NCBI GenBank assembly: GCA_035601195.1
Contig: DATNOU010000054.1
Span: forward strand, 1 to 45,527
Length of the DNA stretch: 45,527 nt
Direction of reading: 5' to 3'
From: JAIBJP01 sp035601195
GTDB lineage: Bacteria; Actinomycetota; Thermoleophilia; Gaiellales; Gaiellaceae
Shown one piece after another: positions 22,596 to 30,042 of this stretch. The position numbers and the translations under genes were made by a program. How positions within the stretch are numbered: the stretch's first letter is position 1; the number at the start of each line of letters is the position of its first letter. Under the pieces are notes generated by a model that saw nothing but the letters and a program-made list of their open reading frames with translations, was not told the origin of the DNA and did not search any database.

Positions 22596-23657
22596 ATGGC
22601 AGACGAGACGACCGCCCTCACCAACGAGGAGATCCAGCATCTGTTCGAGCGCGGCGAGGCGGCCGGCTTTCTCGACGCTACCGAGTTGACCGAGGCTCTC
22701 GATGCGCTCGAGGTGGAGCCTGCCGATGTGGAGGCGTTCTATCGCGAGCTCGAGGAGCGCAACATCGAGGTCGTCGAGGCGCCGAAGGAGCCCCCCCGCG
22801 AGCCGACCGCTCCCCCACGCGCGACCGAGGTGCTCGAGACGACCACGGACGCGCTCCAGCTCTTCCTTCGCGAGATTGGACGCCATCCGCTGCTCACTGC
22901 GGCCGACGAGGTGGAGCTCTCGAAGCGAATCGAGCGCGGCGACATGGAAGCCAAGCGGCGCATGATCGAGTGCAACCTTCGGCTCGTCGTCTCGATCGCG
23001 AAGAACTACCGCAACCAGGGCCTCCCCTTCCTCGACCTGATCCAGGAGGGAATGTTCGGCCTCATCCGCGCCGTGGAAAAGTTCGAGTGGCAGCGGGGCC
23101 TGAAGTTCTCGACGTACGCCACGTGGTGGATCCGCCAGGCGGTCGCCCGCGCGATCGCGGACAAGGCGCGGACGATCCGCGTTCCCGTCCACGTCGTCGA
23201 GCGCATGCAAAAGATGCACCGCGCCGAGAGGCACCTCTGGACGCAGCTCGCGCGTGAGCCTTCGCTCGAGGAGATCGCGCACGAGGCCGGTCTTCCGTTG
23301 CAGCAGGCGATCGAGGTGCGGGCGGCCGCTCGGGCCTCCACGAGCCTCGACCAGCCGATCGGCGAACAGGAGGATGCCGTCTTCGGAGACCTCGTCGCCG
23401 GCGAGGACCCGCTGCCCGAGGAGGAGACGGAGCGCCGGCTCCAGAAGGAGGCCCTCGACCGGGCTCTGGAGTCTCTCCCCGAGCGCGACCGGCGTGTGCT
23501 CGAGCTCCGCTACGGGCTGCGCGGCGAGGAGCCCCACACGCTCGAGCACATCGGGCGCCGGCTCGGCATTACGCGCGAGCGCGTGCGCCAGATCGAGATC
23601 GAGTCGCTCTCGCGGCTAGCGTCGCTCCGCGAGATCGACGCGGTCGCCAGCCGGTAG
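22596..23657 (+). CDS. rpoD: RNA polymerase sigma factor, RpoD/SigA-like
   Basis: 353 aa from ATG 22596. A short acidic region 1.1-like N-terminus (TNEEIQHLFERGEAAGFLDA) precedes region 1.2 (TTDALQLFLREIGRHPLLTA). Region 2 follows with RMIECNLRLVVSIAKNYRNQ, FLDLIQEGMFGLIRAVEKFE and the DNA-melting/-10 segment FSTYATWWIRQAVARAIAD. Region 3 is intact, and region 4 has ITRERVRQIEIESLSRL for -35 recognition. The region 1.1-like start marks this as the better candidate for the main housekeeping sigma of the two in the window. It overlaps the convergent PHP phosphatase gene by 42 bp. Confidence 0.9.
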   Translation: MADETTALTNEEIQHLFERGEAAGFLDATELTEALDALEVEPADVEAFYRELEERNIEVVEAPKEPPREPTAPPRATEVLETTTDALQLFLREIGRHPLLTAADEVELSKRIERGDMEAKRRMIECNLRLVVSIAKNYRNQGLPFLDLIQEGMFGLIRAVEKFEWQRGLKFSTYATWWIRQAVARAIADKARTIRVPVHVVERMQKMHRAERHLWTQLAREPSLEEIAHEAGLPLQQAIEVRAAARASTSLDQPIGEQEDAVFGDLVAGEDPLPEEETERRLQKEALDRALESLPERDRRVLELRYGLRGEEPHTLEHIGRRLGITRERVRQIEIESLSRLASLREIDAVASR

Positions 23658-24335
23658 AGCCCGGCCGTCGAACAGAGCGTCAGCCCCCTCCCCTAGTCTC
23701 GCCTGGACCGCCCGGAAGGCCTCGGCGAGGTGCGGCGGCCGCGCGAGGCGGTGTCCGTCGGAGGCCACGAGGTCGGCGAGACCGTCGTCGACGAGCCGCC
23801 AGGCGCTCGCTTCGATCTCAGCTCCGTGGTAGCCGACGATGCTCGTGGCGTTGACCTGTAGGAGCCAGCCCCGCTCGGCCATCCCTGCGGCGAGAGCCGG
23901 ATTGTCCAGGACGGCCTCAGAACGCTCTGGATGCGCGATCACGGGGACTAGCCCCTCTGCCTCGATGTGTTCTGCGAGGCGCTCAGCGAGGCTTAGAGAG
24001 CCGTGGAAGGGCACCTCCATGAGGACGGCCGGGAGATCGCCGAGTCGGAAGCGCTTTGGGTCCTCTTCGAGGAGCGCCGGCGACGGGGTAAGCTCGAAGC
24101 CGAGCCGAAGGTCGAGCCCGAAGCCGGCTGCAACGGGCGCCAGCTCGGCGTGGTTCGCGCGGATGGCCTCCTCCCGCTCCGCAGGCAGGGGAAGCATCGG
24201 CCAGACGTGAGGGGTGGCGTAGAGAACCCCCGTCCCGCTCCGCGCCGCGCTTCGGCAGAGCTCGAGCCCTTCCTCGATGCTCTGGGCCCCGTCGTCACCC
24301 GAGGGAACGACGTGCGAGTGGACGTCGACGAACAT
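23616..24335 (-). CDS. PHP-type protein tyrosine phosphatase (CpsB/YwqE-like)
   Basis: 239 aa from ATG 24335. Metal-binding motifs of the PHP fold are complete: DVHSHVVPSGDDGAQS, YATPHVWPMLP, VIAHPERSEA and ASDGHRLARPPHL. CpsB/YwqE enzymes remove phosphate from tyrosine kinases that control capsule or exopolysaccharide export. No such kinase or polysaccharide cluster is in the window, so the partner is unknown. Other PHP activities (histidinol phosphatase) are less likely because of the GDDGAQS motif. Its upstream region contains long complementary segments that could form alternative structures. Its 3' end overlaps the rpoD-like gene. Confidence 0.82.
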   Translation of the reverse strand: MFVDVHSHVVPSGDDGAQSIEEGLELCRSAARSGTGVLYATPHVWPMLPLPAEREEAIRANHAELAPVAAGFGLDLRLGFELTPSPALLEEDPKRFRLGDLPAVLMEVPFHGSLSLAERLAEHIEAEGLVPVIAHPERSEAVLDNPALAAGMAERGWLLQVNATSIVGYHGAEIEASAWRLVDDGLADLVASDGHRLARPPHLAEAFRAVQARLGEGADALFDGRALPAGDRVDLAERR

Positions 24336-24376
24336 TGGGTCCACCCTACCCACGCCCACAGCCGTCTCCGGAACGA

Positions 24377-24492
24377 GCGGATTTGTGTTTCACGCGCACA
24401 AAGTCCCCCCTCCGCGCCGGTAGCCGTCCCTCGCCGGTTGAAATCGTCCCTTGGGGCCAATCAATCCGCTTGTGCCTGTGAAACACAAGCGG
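24377..24492 (-). promoter_or_regulatory. Leader with alternative hairpins between sigma factor and phosphatase genes
   Basis: CCGCTTGTG (24466-24474) and CACAAGCGG (24484-24492) form a perfect 9-bp hairpin just past the sigma factor stop. The overlapping GTGAAACACAA (24478-24488) is also perfectly complementary to TTGTGTTTCAC (24383-24393), 95 bp away. The two pairings exclude each other, as in attenuators. The local hairpin may also act as the sigma gene terminator. Confidence 0.45.
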
Positions 24493-24503
24493 GATCGTGG
24501 CCT

Positions 24504-25487
24504 CTACTCGGTGCGGAGATAGAGGCGCAGGTCCGGCGCTGCCGCTTGGAGCTCACGGAGGGCGCGTGACTCGAGCTGGCGGACACGCTCGCGGGTTACG
24601 CCGAGCTCGGTGCCGACCTCCTCGAGCGTCTTCGGAACCCCGCCGGTCAGCCCGAAACGAAGCTCCAGTACGTGCCGCATTCGGTCGGAGAGCTGGGCCA
24701 GCGCGATCTGCAGCTCCGCGCTGCGAAGCATGACGGCGAGCGTGGCTTCCGGCTGCTCGGAGTTGACGTCCTCGATCATGTCGGCGTACATGGAGTCGCC
24801 GTCACCGACAGGCGTCTCGAGGCTGACGGGGTCCTCCACGAGATCGAGGAGCTCGTTGACGCGCTTGACGTCGAAGCCGCTCTCCTTGGCGATCTCGTCT
24901 GGGAGCGGATCGCGGTTGAGCTTCTGTGTGAGGATCCGGCGCGCGCGCATCACGCGCCGCACCTGGTCGACGACGTGGACCGGAAGGCGGATCGTGCGGC
25001 CCTGGTCGGCGATCGCGCGTGTCACTGCCTGGCGGATCCACCAGGTGGCGTACGTCGAAAGCTTGTAGCCCATCTTGTAGTCGAACTTCTCCACGGCGCG
25101 GATGAGGCCGAGGTTTCCCTCCTGGATCAGGTCGAGCAGGGGGACGCCCGAGTTGACGTAGTTGCGGGTGATCGACATCACGAGCCGTAGGTTCGACTCA
25201 ATCAGGCGGCGCTTGGCAGCCTCGTCGCCCTCGTCCTTCAGCCTCGCGAGCTCGCGCTCCTCCGCAGGCGTCAGGAGGGGACCGTCGCCGATCTGGCGGA
25301 CGTAGAGCTTGAGCGGATCCTGGGTCGGGCCGGCCGCCAGACGTTCTTTGCGGTCGTCCTCGTCCTCGGCATCAGCCGGGGCGTCCAGAGCCGCCTCGGG
25401 CACGAGCTCGAGCTTCGCCTCCTCGCCGTCCTCCCCGGGAGTTGGGTCGGGTTCGGGCGAAGGCAGTCTGCGGACAGGCCGTCCCAC
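24504..25487 (-). CDS. Second RpoD-like sigma-70 factor (group 1/2)
   Basis: 327 aa from GTG 25487. An acidic, low-complexity start (residues 1-50) replaces region 1.1. Region 1.2 is TQDPLKLYVRQIGDGPLLTP. Region 2 has RLIESNLRLVMSITRNYVNS, LLDLIQEGNLGLIRAVEKFD and LSTYATWWIRQAVTRAIADQ. Region 3 is complete, and region 4 ends with LGVTRERVRQLESRALRELQ. The -10 and -35 reading segments are almost the same as in the other sigma factor 850 bp away, so both should read similar promoters. It may be a stress or growth-phase alternative. It diverges from the amidotransferase gene. Confidence 0.88.
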   Translation of the reverse strand: MGRPVRRLPSPEPDPTPGEDGEEAKLELVPEAALDAPADAEDEDDRKERLAAGPTQDPLKLYVRQIGDGPLLTPAEERELARLKDEGDEAAKRRLIESNLRLVMSITRNYVNSGVPLLDLIQEGNLGLIRAVEKFDYKMGYKLSTYATWWIRQAVTRAIADQGRTIRLPVHVVDQVRRVMRARRILTQKLNRDPLPDEIAKESGFDVKRVNELLDLVEDPVSLETPVGDGDSMYADMIEDVNSEQPEATLAVMLRSAELQIALAQLSDRMRHVLELRFGLTGGVPKTLEEVGTELGVTRERVRQLESRALRELQAAAPDLRLYLRTE

Positions 25488-25591
25488 GCATGCCCTATCG
25501 GCCTCCCGTGAGGCGGCCTTGAGGAGCCACCACCGTGTTGAGGGATGGTGAGCCGGGTCAGCTGAGACGATTGTTAGAGTGAAACTTCGCC

Positions 25592-26392
25592 TTGTGTGGG
25601 ATCGCCGGATATAGCCTGAACCGCGAAAGCGCTGTCGACCCCACCCTCGCTGCGCAAACGCTGATGGCTGCGATCTCCGAGCGAGGGGCGGACGCGGCCG
25701 GATACTGCTACCGCGGTCCAGGGCTCGAGCTGGAGGTCCGCAAGCGCCAAGCGGGCGCCAGCGAGCTCCTCGACGAGATCTCCGTCCCGGCGACCGCGAC
25801 TCAGGTGCTCGTCCACGTACGCGACTACACCAAGGGCCATCCGTCTCTGAACGCGAACAATCACCCCGTCCGTCACGGCTCCGTCGTCGGGATCCACAAC
25901 GGGATCATCAAGAACGACGAGGAGATCTTCGCCCGGTACGGCTTCGAGCGGGCAGAGGAGGACATGACCGTCGACTCCGAGGCCATCTTCGCCCTCGCCG
26001 AGCTGGAGCGAAGCAGGGCCAATGCGCTGGAGGAGCTGTACGGGTCGATGGCAACCGCGTGGGTCGACGAGCGCGACCCTGACGTCCTTTTCCTCGCACG
26101 CGGGATCGGCCGACCGCTCTGGATCGGCGAAGGCGGGCAAGAGTTCTTCTTCGCCTCGACGAAGGAAGCTCTCGAGCTCGTGGAGCGCTACGCAGGCGTG
26201 CGTCTGCGCAAGCGCGAAGTGCCCGAAGGGACGCTCGCTGCGGCCGTTGACGGCCGTCTGGTGCGGAGCGAGGCCTTCCAGCCGGACACCAGCTTCACGG
26301 AAGAGCTGCTCCCCGCCGTGCGCGCCCCCGAGGAGCGGCAGTTCTGTCTCGCCCGGCTGGCCGCGCTCGCGACCGCCGCAGCGGGACGCTGA
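25592..26392 (+). CDS. Stand-alone class-II glutamine amidotransferase
   Basis: 266 aa from TTG 25592. The second codon is Cys, giving the N-terminal CGIAGYSLN; the Cys becomes the nucleophile once Met is removed. Further family blocks are ISERGADAAGYCYRG, VHVRDYTKGHPSLNANNHPV, VVGIHNGIIKNDEEIFARYG and MTVDSEAIFALAEL. This is the GlmS-like glutaminase domain, but the two sugar-isomerase (SIS) domains are absent. It may deliver ammonia to a separate partner or hydrolyse a glutamine-like amide. No partner gene is adjacent. The 3' end overlaps the convergent repeat-protein gene by 98 bp. Confidence 0.85.
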   Translation: MCGIAGYSLNRESAVDPTLAAQTLMAAISERGADAAGYCYRGPGLELEVRKRQAGASELLDEISVPATATQVLVHVRDYTKGHPSLNANNHPVRHGSVVGIHNGIIKNDEEIFARYGFERAEEDMTVDSEAIFALAELERSRANALEELYGSMATAWVDERDPDVLFLARGIGRPLWIGEGGQEFFFASTKEALELVERYAGVRLRKREVPEGTLAAAVDGRLVRSEAFQPDTSFTEELLPAVRAPEERQFCLARLAALATAAAGR

Positions 26393-27038
26393 CCCGCCCG
26401 TCCGCGCCGACTTCCGCGCCATCCTCCACCAGACGGCCTCGCACGAGGTACTGGAACGTCGTCCAGGCGCCGCGGCGACCTCCCGCGAGCCGGTAGACCT
26501 GCCATTCGCTGGCGAGCCGCTGGTTGCGCTTTCGCTCGGCCGCCCAGTCCGTGAAGCGCGGCAGCCGCCTGATCCTGCGTGCGAGGGCCGCGCCGTCCTC
26601 CACCGCGCGTTCCAGCCGTTCCTCGCCGAGTGGAACGTCGAAACCGGCTTCGCGAAGAGCGTTGCGGAGAGATCCGAAGGTGTGCCAGTAGAGGGACTTG
26701 GAGGGCATGGTCGCGCGCCGGCGCTGGAGGTCTCCGCCCGTGGGCGGGCGCCCGAGCTCCTCGCCCAGCATCCGCAGCTCGGCGAGCAGCTCCTCTCGGG
26801 TCGCAAATCGACGGGGGCGCAGTCCGGCCAGACGCTTGGCGGCGTTCCACGTTCCGAACCGGTCGATCACCGTCTGGGGATGGATTCGGGCGCCCCGGTC
26901 GCGCTCGAACTCCCGCATCGTCGGGGAGCGGCCGAGGCGGGTCGCAGAGCCTTTCAGCTCGGCGAGGATCTCGTCGTCCGAATAGCGGCGGCGCATCCCC
27001 GCCTGGAATGCAGCCAGGTCGGCGGAATCGATCTGCAC
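26295..27038 (-). CDS. HNH-endonuclease-associated repeat protein
   Basis: 247 aa from GTG 27038. It contains repeats of the type found next to homing/HNH endonuclease domains: YSDDEILAELKGSATRLGRS with HPQTVIDRFGTWNAAKRLAGL (truncated), then REELLAELRMLGEELGRPPT with SLYWHTFGSLRNALREAGF. A weaker third unit ends WTTFQYLVRGRL. Each unit is a small helix-rich DNA-binding module with the FGSWxxALxxAG signature. No catalytic HNH domain is present here. It may act as a DNA-binding regulator. The basic C-terminal tail overlaps the convergent amidotransferase gene and may not all be real. Confidence 0.65.
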   Translation of the reverse strand: MQIDSADLAAFQAGMRRRYSDDEILAELKGSATRLGRSPTMREFERDRGARIHPQTVIDRFGTWNAAKRLAGLRPRRFATREELLAELRMLGEELGRPPTGGDLQRRRATMPSKSLYWHTFGSLRNALREAGFDVPLGEERLERAVEDGAALARRIRRLPRFTDWAAERKRNQRLASEWQVYRLAGGRRGAWTTFQYLVRGRLVEDGAEVGADGRVSVPLRRSRARPAGRDRTAAPRGRARRGAALP

Positions 27039-27088
27039 AGCGGCCTCAGTCCAAGGATAGAGCAGATTAGTCCGAGCGCAAGCGGGGG

Positions 27089-29836
27089 CTAGGAAGCCGT
27101 CGCGAGCAGCGGCCCTGCGGGCTGCCGCGGGTCTGCGGAATCGGTCTGCAGGAGCCGCTCGAGCGCCGAGACGCAGCGTGGGCAGAACTGCGTCGCCGAG
27201 CCCCGCCGGAGCTCCTCGAGAGCCTCGTCTGCGGGCCGAGCGGCGCGGTAGATGCGCGTCGTGAGCATCGAGTCGAGGGCGTCGGCAACGTGAATGATGC
27301 GCGCGCCGAGCGGGATGTCCTCGCCGGAGAGGCCGTCGGGGTAGCCGGTGCCGTCGAACCGCTCGTGATGGTGGCGGATGGCCGGCACCGCGTCGTTCAG
27401 AAAGCCCAGGCGGTCGATGATGCGGGCACCCTCGTCCGCGTGGCGCTGCATGAGCGCCCACTCGTCGACCGTCAGGCTGGCCGGCTTGAGCAGGACCGCA
27501 TCGGGGATGGCGAGCTTGCCGATGTCGTGGAAGAGAGCGGCATGGCCGAGGAGATCGAGCTCGGCCTGGGACAACCCGAGCTCGCGGCCGGTGGCGAGCG
27601 CGAGCTGCTGCACGCGGCGCGAATGGCCGGCCGTGTACGCGTCGCGAGCGTCGACCGTGGCCGAGAGGCTCTCCATGGCGGCGGTGGAGCGCTCCTTCAG
27701 GAGCCGGTTCGCCTGCTCGAGGGAGACGTTCTGCGAGCGGATGGTCTCGGCCGCCTTGCGCAGCTTCTTCGTCGACTTCTCGGTGTGCCCGAGATAAGCG
27801 GCCATCGTCTTGCGCATGAGGAGGAGCGGCAAGACGAAGACGGCGAGCCCGTAGAGACCGATGGCACCGTAGGCGAGTGCGATCGCGGCGCCGACTGCTC
27901 CGAATGCGACGTAGTGCGGGAGGAGCCAGGAGAAGCGCTCCTTCCAGACGGACCGCCAGCGGTCGTGTCCCTCGAGGGCCATGGCAAGCGAGATGAGCGC
28001 TGTGTTAACCGCGAAGTAGGCGCCGCCGGCCACGAGGCCGGCTCCAGCGGTCACGAGCTCGCCGGCGCGGCTGTCAACCCAGCCGACGCTGAACACCGCC
28101 GCCGCGGCGAGCGACGCGAGGCTCAATGCCCCGATGTTGAAGAGGGCGTAGAACCAGTCGTCGCGGCGGGCGCTCCACTCGACGGCCACGATGGCGACGG
28201 CGAGCGGCAGGGCGGCGCGCGGTCCGAAGAGGGCCGTGCCGGCGAGTGCGCCGACAGCGCTCACCGAGATCGAGCCCGCTTCGAGCTCGAGGGAGAGCGC
28301 TTGGCCGCCGCCGACGAGGACGACGATGGCGATCAACCCGAGGACGTCGCTGGTCGTACCGAAGAGGAGTCCCGCGAAGCCCGCGGCGATGCCCGCGATC
28401 GCGACCAGCCCGACGAGGGCGGCAAGCGGAGCCGAAAGGGCGAGGAAGTGCGGCCTGCCAGGAGTGTGCGGCCGCTGCTGCTGAGCCTCGCGGAGCTCGC
28501 TCGCACGCTGCTCAGGGAGGACGCGTGAGGCGGTGGCGACGTAATCCCCCTCGTCCGGCACAGCCGCGAGGCGAGGGCTTCGCTCTCCGGCCATGAGCAG
28601 CGGCTCGGAGCTCGCGCCGAGGACGCGGTTGCGGCCCTGGAGCTTCGCTCGGTAGACGGCGAGGTCTGCCTGGTGGATCAGCTCGTTTGGGTCGGAGCCG
28701 TCCTTCGGGTAGCCTGCGACGCCCAGCGAAATGGTGGCGCGGATGGGCTCGCTCGAAGTCTCCACCTCGAAGAGGTGCTCGGCGACGGCGCGCCGGATGC
28801 GCTCGGCGATCTCGAGCCCTGTCTCGGGCGCCGTCTCCGGCAGGAGGATGGCGAACTCCTCTCCGCCGAATCGGGCGGGGACGTCGTATGGCCTCAGCTG
28901 CTTTCGGAAGACGTCAGCGATGCCGTTGAGGACCGCATCGCCGGCAAGATGGCCGTACGAGTTGTTGATGTCCCGGAGCAGGTCGAGGTCGGCCATGATC
29001 ACGGACATCGGCCGATCGAAGCGGTTGGCGCGCGCCAGCTCCTCGCGCAGCTCCGCGGCGAAATGACGGGCGTTGAAGAGGCCGGTCTTCGCATCCACGC
29101 GCGCTTCTTCCTGGAGCGCGGGAACGCTCAGGGACCGATGAATCAGGAGCAATGGCGCGACAGCGGTGGGCAGGAGGTAGGGATTCCAGCGCCAGAGGCT
29201 GGCGAAGGCGACGCCGAGGGCCGCGAGGACAAGGTCGGTGGCGAGACTGTCGCCCGAGAAGAGCCCCGTTTCCCGCAGCGTGTGACCGCGCGCGAAATGA
29301 AGCATGGTGGCGAGGAGCACATGGTTTGTGGCGACGAAGACGACACACGCAGCGAGACCGGCGAGCGCCATTGTGGGCTCCGTGGCGAGGCCGAGATCGC
29401 GGACGAGCCAGACCGCCCCCCAGGCCGCCAGGCCGTTCAGCGTGTAGTTGCAGATGTTGAAGCACTGGATGTACCACGGGTAGCGAACCTTCAGCCATTC
29501 GGGGATGTGCTGCACGAGGCCCACCAGGGCGACGAGCTCCGGCGGCAAGAGCAACGCGGCCGGAATCAGGAAGACAATCGAGGTGTGGTAGGACTGGTCG
29601 CGCGGAGTGCGGACGACGAAGAGTTGCGCGATCGCGGCGCAGGAAGCAATGACGAGAAAGGTCGGCCACCCTCTCGTTTCCGGGGACAGATGCGAGAGCG
29701 GCACGAAGGCCGCTACGACGGTGGCGATGCCGACGGCGGCCAGGTAGAGCTTCGCGCCCCTCGAAAGAGTGGGTTCGCCCTGCTCCGGTGCCGGCCTCGG
29801 CTCGGCGCCTCGATACTCCGTGGGTACTGCGCTCAT
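27089..29836 (-). CDS. Membrane c-di-GMP enzyme: 6TM-GGDEF-6TM-HD-GYP fusion
   Basis: 915 aa from ATG 29836, preceded by GGGCGAG. Order: about six membrane helices (residues 30-235), GGDEF domain (245-405; intact site RFGGEEFAILLPE with GGEEF at 324-328), a linker, and a second set of about six helices (463-680). A coiled segment then leads to an HD-GYP domain (725-880; His770-Asp771 in FHDIGK, then HHHERFDGTGYPDGLSGEDI and ADALDSM). Both catalytic sites look intact, so it could make and degrade c-di-GMP. The two helix sets resemble each other (NICNYTLNGLAAW and NIGALSLASLAAA), which suggests fusion of two related genes. A shared leader element lies upstream. Confidence 0.88.
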   Translation of the reverse strand: MSAVPTEYRGAEPRPAPEQGEPTLSRGAKLYLAAVGIATVVAAFVPLSHLSPETRGWPTFLVIASCAAIAQLFVVRTPRDQSYHTSIVFLIPAALLLPPELVALVGLVQHIPEWLKVRYPWYIQCFNICNYTLNGLAAWGAVWLVRDLGLATEPTMALAGLAACVVFVATNHVLLATMLHFARGHTLRETGLFSGDSLATDLVLAALGVAFASLWRWNPYLLPTAVAPLLLIHRSLSVPALQEEARVDAKTGLFNARHFAAELREELARANRFDRPMSVIMADLDLLRDINNSYGHLAGDAVLNGIADVFRKQLRPYDVPARFGGEEFAILLPETAPETGLEIAERIRRAVAEHLFEVETSSEPIRATISLGVAGYPKDGSDPNELIHQADLAVYRAKLQGRNRVLGASSEPLLMAGERSPRLAAVPDEGDYVATASRVLPEQRASELREAQQQRPHTPGRPHFLALSAPLAALVGLVAIAGIAAGFAGLLFGTTSDVLGLIAIVVLVGGGQALSLELEAGSISVSAVGALAGTALFGPRAALPLAVAIVAVEWSARRDDWFYALFNIGALSLASLAAAAVFSVGWVDSRAGELVTAGAGLVAGGAYFAVNTALISLAMALEGHDRWRSVWKERFSWLLPHYVAFGAVGAAIALAYGAIGLYGLAVFVLPLLLMRKTMAAYLGHTEKSTKKLRKAAETIRSQNVSLEQANRLLKERSTAAMESLSATVDARDAYTAGHSRRVQQLALATGRELGLSQAELDLLGHAALFHDIGKLAIPDAVLLKPASLTVDEWALMQRHADEGARIIDRLGFLNDAVPAIRHHHERFDGTGYPDGLSGEDIPLGARIIHVADALDSMLTTRIYRAARPADEALEELRRGSATQFCPRCVSALERLLQTDSADPRQPAGPLLATAS

Positions 29837-29951
29837 CTCGCCCAGCTCAAAGCCTCGCTGCCGTGGGTCATGGCAGCTCCGTTTGCTTCCACGCGCAAGC
29901 GCGGGGCCGCAGAGCCATAGTGGGACCGTACGCTCGGGCCTGCGGGGCGGC

Positions 29952-29997
29952 GTCCCCCATTCGAGGGACGACCCCAAGTTCACCCCAAAGGGTGAAC
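29952..29997 (-). promoter_or_regulatory. Two-hairpin leader element, copy 3 (before the GGDEF/HD-GYP gene)
   Basis: On the minus strand TTCACCC-TTTG-GGGTGAA forms an 8-bp hairpin when one more G-C pair is included (29997-29978). It is followed by a GTCCC/GGGAC hairpin (29969-29965 and 29956-29952). The same two-hairpin order precedes both subtilase genes. The element lies 116-161 nt upstream of ATG 29836. Confidence 0.45.
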
Positions 29998-30042
29998 CCC
30001 GAGCCGGGTGGGCGGCCCGGGGCTCGCGGTGGCTCGACCTTT

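Noticed and set aside
28673..29920. Long plus-strand open frame opposite the GGDEF/HD-GYP gene
   Set aside because: It is a composition shadow: Arg/Glu/Gly-rich with no domain, while the minus strand encodes intact catalytic motifs.
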